Position numbers and translations under genes: made by a program. The notes under the pieces are model-generated. The model did no database searches, was not told the DNA's origin, and worked only from the letters and a program-made list of their open reading frames with translations. From CAJQPP01 sp041747075 (GTDB lineage: Bacteria; Planctomycetota; Planctomycetia; Pirellulales; Pirellulaceae): a DNA stretch of 29,640 nt. Where the stretch lies: positions 1 through 29,640 of the forward strand of contig JBGTFW010000220.1 in NCBI GenBank assembly GCA_041747075.1. The letters run 5' to 3'. Shown piece after piece: positions 1 to 7,120 of this stretch (position 1 is its first letter; each line of letters opens with the position of its first letter).

Positions 1-183
1 GACCATCGTCGATTTACCCGAAAAAATGCCCAACAATGCCAGTTTGGCGCGATGTTTGCACAAATCCTGATGAATCGAATAGACGAAATCTGCTCGGAGC
101 CATCCTTTGAAGCGGCCAATTTTTTCGATCGGTACGAAATCGGTACGAATCCAGTCTCCCCATTCACTCCACGGAGTTTTTTC

Positions 184-648
184 ATGTTCACCAAATTCCT
201 GTGTATCGCCGTCATGACCCTCGGAATATTGATTTTTGCCGGGTGCGATGTCGAAACGGAACCTGGCGGACCAGGTACCCAAGGCCGCTCGCCAACTACC
301 CCCGGCGACGATGACATGGTCACGAACGCCGACAATACGTTCCGCCTGACCGTTCCCTCGGGCGAAGTTGAAGTTGACGCAGGTGGCAGTCAGGCGATCA
401 AGGTGGGCATCGAACGAGGTTCTGAATTCAAACAGACCGTCAAGGTCACTGTGATGGCACCGGCTGACAAAATCACGGTGTCTCCAAAGGAGATAACCTT
501 TAGGGGCGATCAGGTGGAAGCGGAGTTGACGCTGACCGCCGTGGCCGCCGCCATACCCGGCGAAACAAACATTACGCTGATCGGCAAGCCCGAAACCGGC
601 AGGCAAGTTGAACAGGGGATTACGGTTCACGTTCACGAAAAAGAGTGA
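184..648 (+). CDS. Small lipoprotein with a beta-rich (Ig-like) domain
   Basis: A 154-residue protein of unknown function. The start at 184 is chosen over the upstream in-frame ATG at 52 because GGAG (173-176) lies 7 bases before it and because it opens directly into a lipoprotein signal: basic N-region, hydrophobic stretch, then F-A-G-C with the lipid-accepting Cys at residue 21. A Pro/Gly/Asp linker (about 25-45) follows. The rest alternates short hydrophobic strands (FRLTVPSG, QAIKVGIERG, QTVKVTV, ITVSPKEITF, AELTLTAV, ITVHV), as in Ig-like or CARDB-type folds of planctomycete surface proteins. It is probably membrane-anchored and periplasmic. A palindrome GAGTGAC-g-GTCACTC (643-657) spans the stop codon; it has no T-tract and is only a weak terminator candidate. 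No partner gene is evident. Confidence 0.75.
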   Translation: MFTKFLCIAVMTLGILIFAGCDVETEPGGPGTQGRSPTTPGDDDMVTNADNTFRLTVPSGEVEVDAGGSQAIKVGIERGSEFKQTVKVTVMAPADKITVSPKEITFRGDQVEAELTLTAVAAAIPGETNITLIGKPETGRQVEQGITVHVHEKE

Positions 649-753
649 CGGTCACTCGTCGTGTGCAACCCCGCTCGCCGCGACTACAGGCTGATGGAAA
701 ATCAGTTGTGTCGGGAGCAAATGAACCAAACTCGATTTGAAAGGAATTCGTGA

Positions 754-1212
754 ATGTTCAAGTCCATTCTCACCACGGGAACCGCAATGGCGTTTGCGCT
801 GTTTGCTTCGCTTCAAACTGCCAGCGCCCAGGGGCCCGGCTTTATTGATGGCGGGGGAGTGTTTGACGGCGGAGGCGTTTTCGACGCCACTCCGACTTCG
901 GGCCTGATTAATGGCCCTTACGGCGTTTACACCAATCAGGTGGGGACCGGCGGAGCTTATTACAACGGGTATTCTCCTGGATTCTACACTGGTTACGCGC
1001 CCGCCAACGGCTATGCGCAGGGGTACACCAGTTATGCACCGGGCTATACCAGTTACGCACCGGGCTACACCAGTGTATCGCCGGGTTATGTCGCGCCTGC
1101 CACAGGGTACGGAAACGCCTGCTGCCCGACTTATGTTCCTGTTCAAACCGCTTGTTGCGAGCCGGAGCGCCGAGGACTGTTCGGCCGTGGACTGTTCAAT
1201 CGCTGGCGCTAA
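754..1212 (+). CDS. Small secreted Gly/Tyr-rich repeat protein
   Basis: A 152-residue exported protein I cannot assign to a function. A signal peptide is clear (hydrophobic core, cleavage after A-S-A at residue 25). AAGGA (741-745) lies 8 bases before the ATG. The mature part is low in charge and rich in Gly, Tyr and Pro, with two kinds of internal repeat: GGGVFD twice near residue 35, and a Y-(T/A)-S-(Y/V)-(A/S)-P-G unit about four times near residues 86-112. Two vicinal Cys pairs follow (ACCPTY and ACCEP). The basic C-terminus RRGLFGRGLFNRWR is a tail type common in small planctomycete secreted proteins. A cell-surface or matrix role is inference from composition. It is a monocistronic gene closed by the terminator at 1264-1290. 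Confidence 0.75.
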   Translation: MFKSILTTGTAMAFALFASLQTASAQGPGFIDGGGVFDGGGVFDATPTSGLINGPYGVYTNQVGTGGAYYNGYSPGFYTGYAPANGYAQGYTSYAPGYTSYAPGYTSVSPGYVAPATGYGNACCPTYVPVQTACCEPERRGLFGRGLFNRWR

Positions 1213-1263
1213 GACGCCCTTGCGCAGGGAACGTTCCTCGCGGCAATCATACGACGCGACACA

Positions 1264-1290
1264 CCGCCGGCTAAACCCCGGCGGTTTTTT
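1264..1290 (+). terminator. Rho-independent terminator
   Basis: A perfect 7-bp stem CCGCCGG (1264-1270) / CCGGCGG (1278-1284) with a 7-base loop is followed at once by six T (1285-1290). It lies 52 bases after the stop of the Gly/Tyr-rich gene and between two convergent genes. There is no T-tract for the opposite strand, so it should serve the plus strand only. Confidence 0.85.
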
Positions 1291-1312
1291 GTTGGGGGGT
1301 TCAAGTGAAAGG

Positions 1313-3175
1313 TTATTGGTCTTTCCAGAATCTCGGTGCGAAGAGAACGATGATGGGCCAGATTTCCAGCCGTCCAAGCATCATCAGCCACACAAAAAGC
1401 ATTTTCGTGACCCCGGAAAACTCGCTGTAGTTTCTCACAGGGCCAACGATCCCCAGCCCGGGACCGATATTGTTTAACGTCGCAGCCACTGCGCTCGCCG
1501 AGTCGATCAGCTTGTTCGACGAATTGTTGCCCCACGTCCAGTCTGGCTCGACGGCGACGACGACCAGCCATCCGAACACGAACAGCGCCACGATCACCGC
1601 CAGGTAAACGAGGACGTTGTACTTCAGTTCCTGTTCGCTTGTTTCCGTGGTTCCACCGAGGCGAAGGGGACGGACGACCCGCGGATGAAAGACCTTTTCC
1701 ACGCCGATCCACAGAATCCTCGCCATCAGAACGTGGCGGATTACCTTCAGCCCGCCGCCGGTACTTCCCGCGCAACCACCCACGAACATCAACATCAACA
1801 GCACGAGCCGCCCGATATGACTCCATGAATCGAAATTGCTGGTCGCGTATCCGGTCGTCGTCATGACGGATACAACCTGAAAGAGACTGGTGCGGAACCG
1901 GAATTCGAGCGATGAAAAAAAGCCTTCGTCCCCTCGAGGGATCGCCGCCGCGAGGATCACCAGGGTCACCACGCCAATCAGGATCATATACGTTCTCCAC
2001 TCGACGTCAGCGAGCAGGCGGCCGGGCTGGCGAAGCACGAGCCAGTACAAAAGCGTGAAATTCGTTCCGGCGAGGATCATGAAAACAATGACCGTGTACT
2101 GAATCGCCGGACTGTTGAAATGCCCGAGGCTGGTATTCCAGGTGGAGAAACCACCCGTCGCCATCGTACCGAAAGCGTGGCACAGCGCGTCAAACAGACT
2201 CATCCCCTGGATCACGAGGATCAAGGTCAGCATCGCGTTGAGCGCCACGTAAATGGCCGCGAAGGCCCATGCCGAATGTTGCATCCGCGCGGCGGGGCCT
2301 TCCGCCGACGGACCGGGAACTTCGGTGCGCATCAGCGTCTTGCCCGCCGACCCCTGGCCGAGCAACACGACAAACAAAACAATAATCCCCAGCCCGCCAA
2401 GGAAATGAGTGCTGCTCCGCCAAAAGAGTATGCAAAGCGGCACTTCATCAGGGTCCTCCAGATCGGAAATCACGGAGGCCCCCGTCGTACTGAAGCCCGA
2501 TTGCGATTCGAAAAGCGCGTCGCAGACCGTCATATGCACCCAGCGAATTCGGTAGTTTGACGCGCGGTCCGACGGCGCGCTCCCTTCGCCAGGCAACAAG
2601 AGAACGTCTTCCCACGCCGGGTCCCGCTTGAGTCGCGCGAAGACCTCCTCGGCGTCGTCGATTTGCGAAGTGCCCACGAGCTGGTCAGCCGGCAGTCCGC
2701 GGCTGTTCGCCGAGGACCCCGCGATCGCGGCGAGTACCGCATACTCGTCGTCGTCGAGGGCCGGGCCTTGATGCCAGGTGGAAATCCATTGCCAGGTCCC
2801 GTTGGCAATGAGCGGGCGAAGTTCGCGGCTCGAAATTTTAACGGCGGGGCCGCGCCCCGTCCCGCTCATGTAAAACGGCAGCGCGCCGAGGACCGTGGCG
2901 AGAACCCACGAAAGGCCGACAACCGCCATTGCCTCCTTGCGATAAAGCTTGCCGGACGCGCTGCGACCCAGCCAAAAGAGCAACCCGCCGACCGCCAGAC
3001 AGACGATGATGCTGGACACCAGCGCCTGGAAACCATCCCGTTCAAACCCGCTCGCTTCCCAGGGACCGCTGCGATGACCGAGTCCGGGCATCGACCACGG
3101 GAGGCTGAAGACCATGAACCCGCCGATCAGCACCGAAAGAATCCCCAGCAATCTGGAGAGCAAGCGAATGTTCAT
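1313..3175 (-). CDS. trkH: TrkH-family potassium uptake channel subunit
   Basis: A 620-residue integral inner-membrane K+ channel subunit. The ATG at 3175 is preferred over a TTG 11 codons upstream because it begins directly with the first membrane helix. All four pore-loop signatures are present: SGFSTTGAS (about residue 226) with GGLGII after it, ATGGFSTW, TTTGYATSN, and GGCAGSTGGG near the C-terminus. The protein is longer than the usual ~480-500 residues because about 105 hydrophilic residues (roughly 106-210, rich in Asp/Glu/Ser) are inserted between the ALPFYMSG helix end and the first pore loop (ALFESQSGF). That puts an unusual domain on the outer face beside the pore. No TrkA/KtrA gating subunit lies nearby, so it would be encoded elsewhere. 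Confidence 0.93.
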   Translation of the reverse strand: MNIRLLSRLLGILSVLIGGFMVFSLPWSMPGLGHRSGPWEASGFERDGFQALVSSIIVCLAVGGLLFWLGRSASGKLYRKEAMAVVGLSWVLATVLGALPFYMSGTGRGPAVKISSRELRPLIANGTWQWISTWHQGPALDDDEYAVLAAIAGSSANSRGLPADQLVGTSQIDDAEEVFARLKRDPAWEDVLLLPGEGSAPSDRASNYRIRWVHMTVCDALFESQSGFSTTGASVISDLEDPDEVPLCILFWRSSTHFLGGLGIIVLFVVLLGQGSAGKTLMRTEVPGPSAEGPAARMQHSAWAFAAIYVALNAMLTLILVIQGMSLFDALCHAFGTMATGGFSTWNTSLGHFNSPAIQYTVIVFMILAGTNFTLLYWLVLRQPGRLLADVEWRTYMILIGVVTLVILAAAIPRGDEGFFSSLEFRFRTSLFQVVSVMTTTGYATSNFDSWSHIGRLVLLMLMFVGGCAGSTGGGLKVIRHVLMARILWIGVEKVFHPRVVRPLRLGGTTETSEQELKYNVLVYLAVIVALFVFGWLVVVAVEPDWTWGNNSSNKLIDSASAVAATLNNIGPGLGIVGPVRNYSEFSGVTKMLFVWLMMLGRLEIWPIIVLFAPRFWKDQ

Positions 3176-3208
3176 GCGTGGCGATGCGGACCTGTTGAAA
3201 TCACCCAA

Positions 3209-3376
3209 ACCGGGATTCTAGCTTGCCTTCAATCAATTGGTCAGCGGGAGAGCGACAGGCGCTGACTTCCGTTATAATTCTCGCAGGTTCGACACCAGCT
3301 TGCCCGTTGGGCTTGCAAATGGAAACGGAAATTGACCGGATAAACTGCTTGTTCGAGGTACACCGTAGACCGTAAC
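3209..3376 (+). promoter_or_regulatory. Intergenic region with a possible promoter for the Uma2 gene
   Basis: This 168-bp gap separates the divergent trkH and Uma2 genes. A perfect TATAAT is at 3273-3278 on the plus strand. At 17 bases upstream there is no convincing -35, and the Uma2 leader has no clear Shine-Dalgarno, so the promoter call is weak. I see no other element. Confidence 0.3.
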
Positions 3377-3979
3377 ATGTCACTTTCACTGGACATTACA
3401 GGGCAAATCCCCGCGTTTTTTCCGTTGCGCCCGTTTACCGTGGAAGAATATCACGCAATGGGCAGGGCGGGTGTGTTGACCGGGGATGACCGGGTTGAAT
3501 TGCTCCAGGGGTGGATTGTTCGGAAGGTGAACCACAACCCGAAACAGGACAGTTCCGTTGATTTGACCGGCGAAGCGTTGAGGAGCAGGCTTCCGCCAGG
3601 TTGGAGGATTCGTATTCAGTCAGCGATTACAACCGCGGACAGCGAGCCGGAACCGGACGTTGTCGTGGTCCGGGGCGCGGCGCGTGATTTCTCACAGAGG
3701 CATCCGGGTTCCGGAGAGATTGGTCTGGTTGTTGAAGTTGCCGACTCATCCCTTCAAAAGCACCGACGCAAGCGGCAGGTGTACGCGGCGGCGGGGATCA
3801 AACAGTACTGGATCGTCAACCTGCTGGATTCCAAAGTCGAGGTCTATTCTGAACCAACGGGGGCAATTATCGCCGCGGAATACCACGTCGAACAGATTTT
3901 CACCCCCGGTCAGCTCGTCCCCTTGCTCATCGATTCCCAAACGCTTGCCAGCGTGCCGGTCGTTGATCTTTTGCCATGA
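3377..3979 (+). CDS. Uma2-family (DUF820) PD-(D/E)XK nuclease-fold protein
   Basis: A 200-residue protein of the Uma2/DUF820 family, which has a restriction-endonuclease fold and is hugely expanded in cyanobacteria and planctomycetes; its biological role is unsettled. Family landmarks in order: F-T-V-E-E-Y near residue 21, DDRVELLQGWIVRK (about 36-50), SEPEPDVVVV with the metal-binding Asp (about 93-102), VVEVADSS (about 120) and the basic K-R-x-Y-A-A-A-G-I-x-Q-Y-W-I-V-N segment. Length is normal. The ATG at 3377 has no obvious Shine-Dalgarno, but the N-terminal sequence agrees with family starts. It lies 72 bases upstream of the DNA glycosylase gene on the same strand, so co-transcription is possible. 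Confidence 0.9.
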   Translation: MSLSLDITGQIPAFFPLRPFTVEEYHAMGRAGVLTGDDRVELLQGWIVRKVNHNPKQDSSVDLTGEALRSRLPPGWRIRIQSAITTADSEPEPDVVVVRGAARDFSQRHPGSGEIGLVVEVADSSLQKHRRKRQVYAAAGIKQYWIVNLLDSKVEVYSEPTGAIIAAEYHVEQIFTPGQLVPLLIDSQTLASVPVVDLLP

Positions 3980-4051
3980 CCCTGCCCACTCCATGACACT
4001 TGGACCGCATGGGTCGCTGCAAACACCTTGTCGTCCTGTCGAGGACCTCAT

Positions 4052-4705
4052 TTGCCATTTCGCCCCTTTGAACTTGTGGAATTCGCGTTGCCTTCCGCGT
4101 GGTTTGTCAAGCCCGCCGACGAACTGGCGCAACAACTGATCGGGAAACGACTTGCGACGCTCCTCGATGGTCGACTGACATCAGGCCGGATCGTGGAAAC
4201 CGAAGCGTACTTGCCGAAGGGTGATTCCGCTTCCCACGCCGCGCGGGGGCGGACTCCGGGAAACGCCGCCATGTTTGGGCCGGCCGGTTCGGCCTATGTT
4301 TATCCGATTCACTCGCGTGTCTGCTTCAACGTGGTCTGCGGTGCGTCGGGCGAAGGGACCGCTGTCCTCATTCGCGCCCTGCAACCACTTGATGGAATCG
4401 CGGCAATGCTCATCCGCCGCGGCAACGTTCGCTTGCGCGACTTGTGTCGCGGCCCCGCGCGACTGTGCGAGGCGCTGGGGATCACGCGCGATCATGACGG
4501 AACGTTCCTTGTCCATGGCCCTCCATTGTGGATCGACGACTTTGACAGCCACCAACCGTTGGCGAATCCGGTTCGGCGGACGCGACGGATCGGCGTCACG
4601 TCGGCGCGGCACCGCCTGCTGCGTTTCGTGGTTGCCGAGTCGCCGTGGACCAGCAGTTCCAACGTGACTGCGGCTTCCAGCCGCAGCGTCAGGGCAAACA
4701 GATGA
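4052..4705 (+). CDS. Alkyladenine / 3-methyladenine DNA glycosylase (AAG/MPG family)
   Basis: A 217-residue base-excision-repair enzyme that removes alkylated purines. The core matches the AAG family along its length: R-I-V-E-T-E-A-Y (residues 47-53, catalytic Glu51), D-x-A-S-H, RGRTPGNAAMFGPAGSAYVYPIHSRVCFN (68-93, with the DNA-intercalating loop region), C-R-G-P-A-R-L-C-E-A-L, and the terminal L-R-F-V-V-A-E-S-P-W-T-S. I place the start at TTG 4052 because GAGGA (4041-4045) lies 6 bases upstream; a TTG at 4028 has no such site. The last ~13 residues (VTAASSRSVRANR) go beyond the family's usual end and are encoded by a palindromic repeat (4668-4686), so a repeat seems to have displaced the original stop. 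Confidence 0.9.
   Translation: MPFRPFELVEFALPSAWFVKPADELAQQLIGKRLATLLDGRLTSGRIVETEAYLPKGDSASHAARGRTPGNAAMFGPAGSAYVYPIHSRVCFNVVCGASGEGTAVLIRALQPLDGIAAMLIRRGNVRLRDLCRGPARLCEALGITRDHDGTFLVHGPPLWIDDFDSHQPLANPVRRTRRIGVTSARHRLLRFVVAESPWTSSSNVTAASSRSVRANR
4668..4686. repeat. Palindromic repeat CTGCGGCT-tcc-AGCCGCAG inside a gene end
   Basis: A perfect 8-bp inverted repeat with a 3-base spacer lies inside the extended 3' end of the glycosylase gene. A longer relative is at 4772-4798, and a degenerate one (GCGGCTTCCAGCC) near 22368. The shared central tTCCAG/GCCAG identifies them as one dispersed repeat family. Confidence 0.8.
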
Positions 4706-4771
4706 TGTTGATGTTCATTAATCGGTTTTGTGAAACTAAATTCCCAAGCGAAGGTGATTTCGCGAACGAAC

Positions 4772-4798
4772 GTGGCTGCGGCTGCCAGCCGCAGCCAC
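4772..4798. repeat. 12-bp-stem palindromic repeat between convergent genes
   Basis: A perfect inverted repeat GTGGCTGCGGCT (4772-4783) / AGCCGCAGCCAC (4787-4798) with a 3-base loop. It sits between the ends of the glycosylase gene (plus) and exbD (minus), where its hairpin could protect or end both transcripts. No T-tract follows on either strand. It belongs to the same family as 4668-4686. Confidence 0.8.
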
Positions 4799-4809
4799 TT
4801 GGGACGCGG

Positions 4810-5235
4810 TCATCGTTCATTCGCCTCGATGACCGACACGCGAAGACTTCGTATTCCAATCGCCTCCAGTTCACCGACAAGGTCGTTGACGAATCGCCCC
4901 GGACAGGCCCGATCGCAACGGACGAGGACCCTTAACCGGTCGGTCTGATGGTTCACTCGCTCGAGTTCATTTCGCACAGCCTGAATCAGTTCGCGCGGCG
5001 ACCTGACGCGGTCGGCCACAATCAGTTGGCCGTCGCGGTCGATGTTGATGGTAATATTGACCGACTCCAGCGGCGCGCCGCCGGGCCCGACGGCCGGCAA
5101 ATCAACCGGATGGTCGGCCGTGTGCGAGATTTGCGATACGATCATGAAAAAAATAATCAGGAGAAAAACGATGTCGATCATGGGAGTCATGTTGATTCCC
5201 AGTCGCGTCGATCGGTGGGGTCGAGCCAGTCTCAT
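4810..5235 (-). CDS. exbD: ExbD/TolR-family biopolymer transport protein
   Basis: A 141-residue single-pass inner-membrane protein that, with ExbB, uses proton flow to energise outer-membrane transport. It has a short cytoplasmic N-terminus, then the diagnostic helix N-M-T-P-M-I-D-I-V-F-L-L-I-I-F-F-M (residues 15-31) with the proton-path Asp at 21. A periplasmic domain follows (about 45-141), with the usual strands and the R-L-x-V-L-V-R-C-D-R segment. GAGGAG lies about 8 bases before the ATG. It is the last gene of the thrS - secreted protein - exbB - exbD run, with 23 bases between exbB and exbD. No TonB-like protein is next to it. Length is typical. Confidence 0.93.
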   Translation of the reverse strand: MRLARPHRSTRLGINMTPMIDIVFLLIIFFMIVSQISHTADHPVDLPAVGPGGAPLESVNITINIDRDGQLIVADRVRSPRELIQAVRNELERVNHQTDRLRVLVRCDRACPGRFVNDLVGELEAIGIRSLRVSVIEANER

Positions 5236-5258
5236 TCGCGGCCACTCCTCATGCGCAA

Positions 5259-6017
5259 TTACTTTTTTCGACCCAGCGGACTCATGATCCGTTCGATCCG
5301 CTTTCCCGCCTCGGCGACGAGCGAATCGATCTTGGTGCGAAAGAAGCTCAGCGCGACCATTGTTGGAATCGCTACCACCAGGCCGAGCAAGGTCGTCACG
5401 AGCGCCTGGGCGATACCGCCCGCCAGTTCACCAGGGTTGGCCATTCCCTCGCGGCTGGCGATCGTCGCGAAGGCCTCGATCATGCCGACGACCGTTCCGG
5501 TCAATCCGAGCATCGGCGCGATGGCACCGATCACGTTCAGCACTTCGGTCTTGCGATAGAGCCGTCCGACCTGGTCCTCGCCCGCTTCCTCAATGGCGGT
5601 TCGATATTCGGCGAAACCGAATTCGCTTCCCTGATAACGCTGGAGACCGGCACCGATCAACTCGGTGGACATGGACCAGTTTTCCGGTTCGTGACAATAA
5701 ACGATGGCGGAGTTGATTTCGCCTTCCGCCAGCATCTGCTCAAGGTCCGCCAGGACGCCTTCCGGCATGAGCCGGTTTCGCGTGATTGTGAGGGCGTGAA
5801 CGATGATGAACCACATACTCAACATCGAGAGGGCGAGGATGATCGCGACGATCACGAGTCCGAAGGTCCCTCCCTCGAACAACATCTTGACGACCGACAC
5901 CTGTTCGGGCTCGTCGGCGATTCCCGGCGGCTGGGCCGAGACAACCGTCGTCCATGACGCGGCGCACAGCGCGCAGCTCGCGATGAAGAGTCCCACGCGT
6001 AGAAGACGCGATTTCAT
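5259..6017 (-). CDS. exbB: ExbB/TolQ/MotA-family proton channel protein
   Basis: A 252-residue inner-membrane subunit of the ExbBD motor. It opens with a cleavable-looking signal peptide (MKSRLLRVGLF...VVSAQPP, cleavage near residue 27), frequent in planctomycete and Bacteroidetes ExbB. The first channel helix is TFGLVIVAIILALSMLSMWFII (about 50-72). A cytoplasmic helical part follows. The two pore helices are around NVIGAIAPMLGLTGTVVGMIEAF (about 165-187) and GGIAQALVTTLLGLVVAIPTMVAL (about 200-223), with the conserved G-L-x-G-T-V-x-G-M. The ATG at 6017 is chosen because it begins the signal peptide; further in-frame upstream sequence would run into the preceding gene. It begins 10 bases after that gene's stop, indicating a tight operon. 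Confidence 0.93.
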   Translation of the reverse strand: MKSRLLRVGLFIASCALCAASWTTVVSAQPPGIADEPEQVSVVKMLFEGGTFGLVIVAIILALSMLSMWFIIVHALTITRNRLMPEGVLADLEQMLAEGEINSAIVYCHEPENWSMSTELIGAGLQRYQGSEFGFAEYRTAIEEAGEDQVGRLYRKTEVLNVIGAIAPMLGLTGTVVGMIEAFATIASREGMANPGELAGGIAQALVTTLLGLVVAIPTMVALSFFRTKIDSLVAEAGKRIERIMSPLGRKK

Positions 6018-6027
6018 CAAAACGGTT

Positions 6028-7092
6028 TCACTTGCGAAATTGTCGTCCAAAAAAGGTGTGGCGATAACGCGTGCCCAGTTCGTCCCGAAGCGCCTCGAAC
6101 CCGGCCTCCCCGCCACTCTCCGGAGCTTCGACGACGGCGAAGATCGCGGCGGCGGCCAGTTCCTCAAAGCGGTCCTCGTAACGCGCGGGAATTTCCAGCA
6201 GCGTCAGCATCCACGACCGATCGCCGTCCGAATCCGTGTTCGCCAGAGCCAATTCTTTCCCGGCCAGCCCGCTGTAGTATAAGACAATCGCGTGCCGATC
6301 GGCGTCACCTTCGTGCCAGGCGGGATTCAATTCCACCGCGACTTGCCCCGGGTTGTTGGCAAACAATGCCGATTGGGCGGAATAGACAGTTCGCCAATCG
6401 TCATCCACCGTTTCCACGTCGGCCGCCGTCCAGGGTTTCCCCGCCGCAATCGCAAGCGTCGTCCGGTAAACGATGGCCGCCGCGCACTCCCCTGGCGTCG
6501 AGGCGGGAAGTTGTTTGCAAGTTTCCGCGGCGGCAACGGCGTCGAACCAGACTGGCAGCAACTCCTCACAGATTCCCGATTCGGTGAATTGAAGGCCCGT
6601 TTTTTCGTCAAGCGGCGACATTGCGGGATTCCGCTGGCGCAACGCAAGTATCCCGAGTAACGGAAGCACCGCCGATTCACGCTTGCCGGCGTTCAGCAAG
6701 TGCCTCATCTGCGCACAGCGAGCCAGGTAGAGCGTTTCCCCGTTTGGTTCCAGCGGTTCGGCGACCATCGCCAGCCGATCGGCCCATGGTTGCAAGGTTG
6801 CGTCGTCGCCGGTGGCGAGTCGCTGACGAATTCGAAAAAGCGGCTCCCCAACGTCGCGCAGCCACGTGTCGAATTCCGCCTGTCGCTCGCCCGGCACATC
6901 GCCGCGGAGAATCTCGTCCCAGGAAAAATGCCGTCCATCGGCGGCCGCCAGACCCGCGACATTCATCGCGGTGATATCGACGTATTCGACAAGTGTCAAG
7001 TCGCGCAGGACGATCGTTGATTGCGCGCACGCCGCATCCGCCGCCAGCGCGGCGGCAACGCTCGCCAAGTAAAACCTCAATACGACACGCAT
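6028..7092 (-). CDS. Exported protein of unknown function in the exbBD operon
   Basis: A 354-residue protein I do not recognise. The N-terminus is a clear signal peptide (MRVVLRFYLASVAAALAADAACAQS, cleavage near residue 23). An in-frame ATG five codons upstream at 7107 is a possible alternative start. The mature part is acidic and mostly helical, with Ala/Leu/Glu-rich segments and four Cys residues; no catalytic motif or membrane span is visible. It begins 28 bases after the thrS stop and ends 10 bases before exbB. Its fixed place ahead of exbB suggests it may be the periplasmic partner or cargo handler of this ExbBD motor; that is inference from position only. Confidence 0.8.
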   Translation of the reverse strand: MRVVLRFYLASVAAALAADAACAQSTIVLRDLTLVEYVDITAMNVAGLAAADGRHFSWDEILRGDVPGERQAEFDTWLRDVGEPLFRIRQRLATGDDATLQPWADRLAMVAEPLEPNGETLYLARCAQMRHLLNAGKRESAVLPLLGILALRQRNPAMSPLDEKTGLQFTESGICEELLPVWFDAVAAAETCKQLPASTPGECAAAIVYRTTLAIAAGKPWTAADVETVDDDWRTVYSAQSALFANNPGQVAVELNPAWHEGDADRHAIVLYYSGLAGKELALANTDSDGDRSWMLTLLEIPARYEDRFEELAAAAIFAVVEAPESGGEAGFEALRDELGTRYRHTFFGRQFRK

Positions 7093-7120
7093 GTTTTGCC
7101 CGGCCATCGAACCTGTCGAA

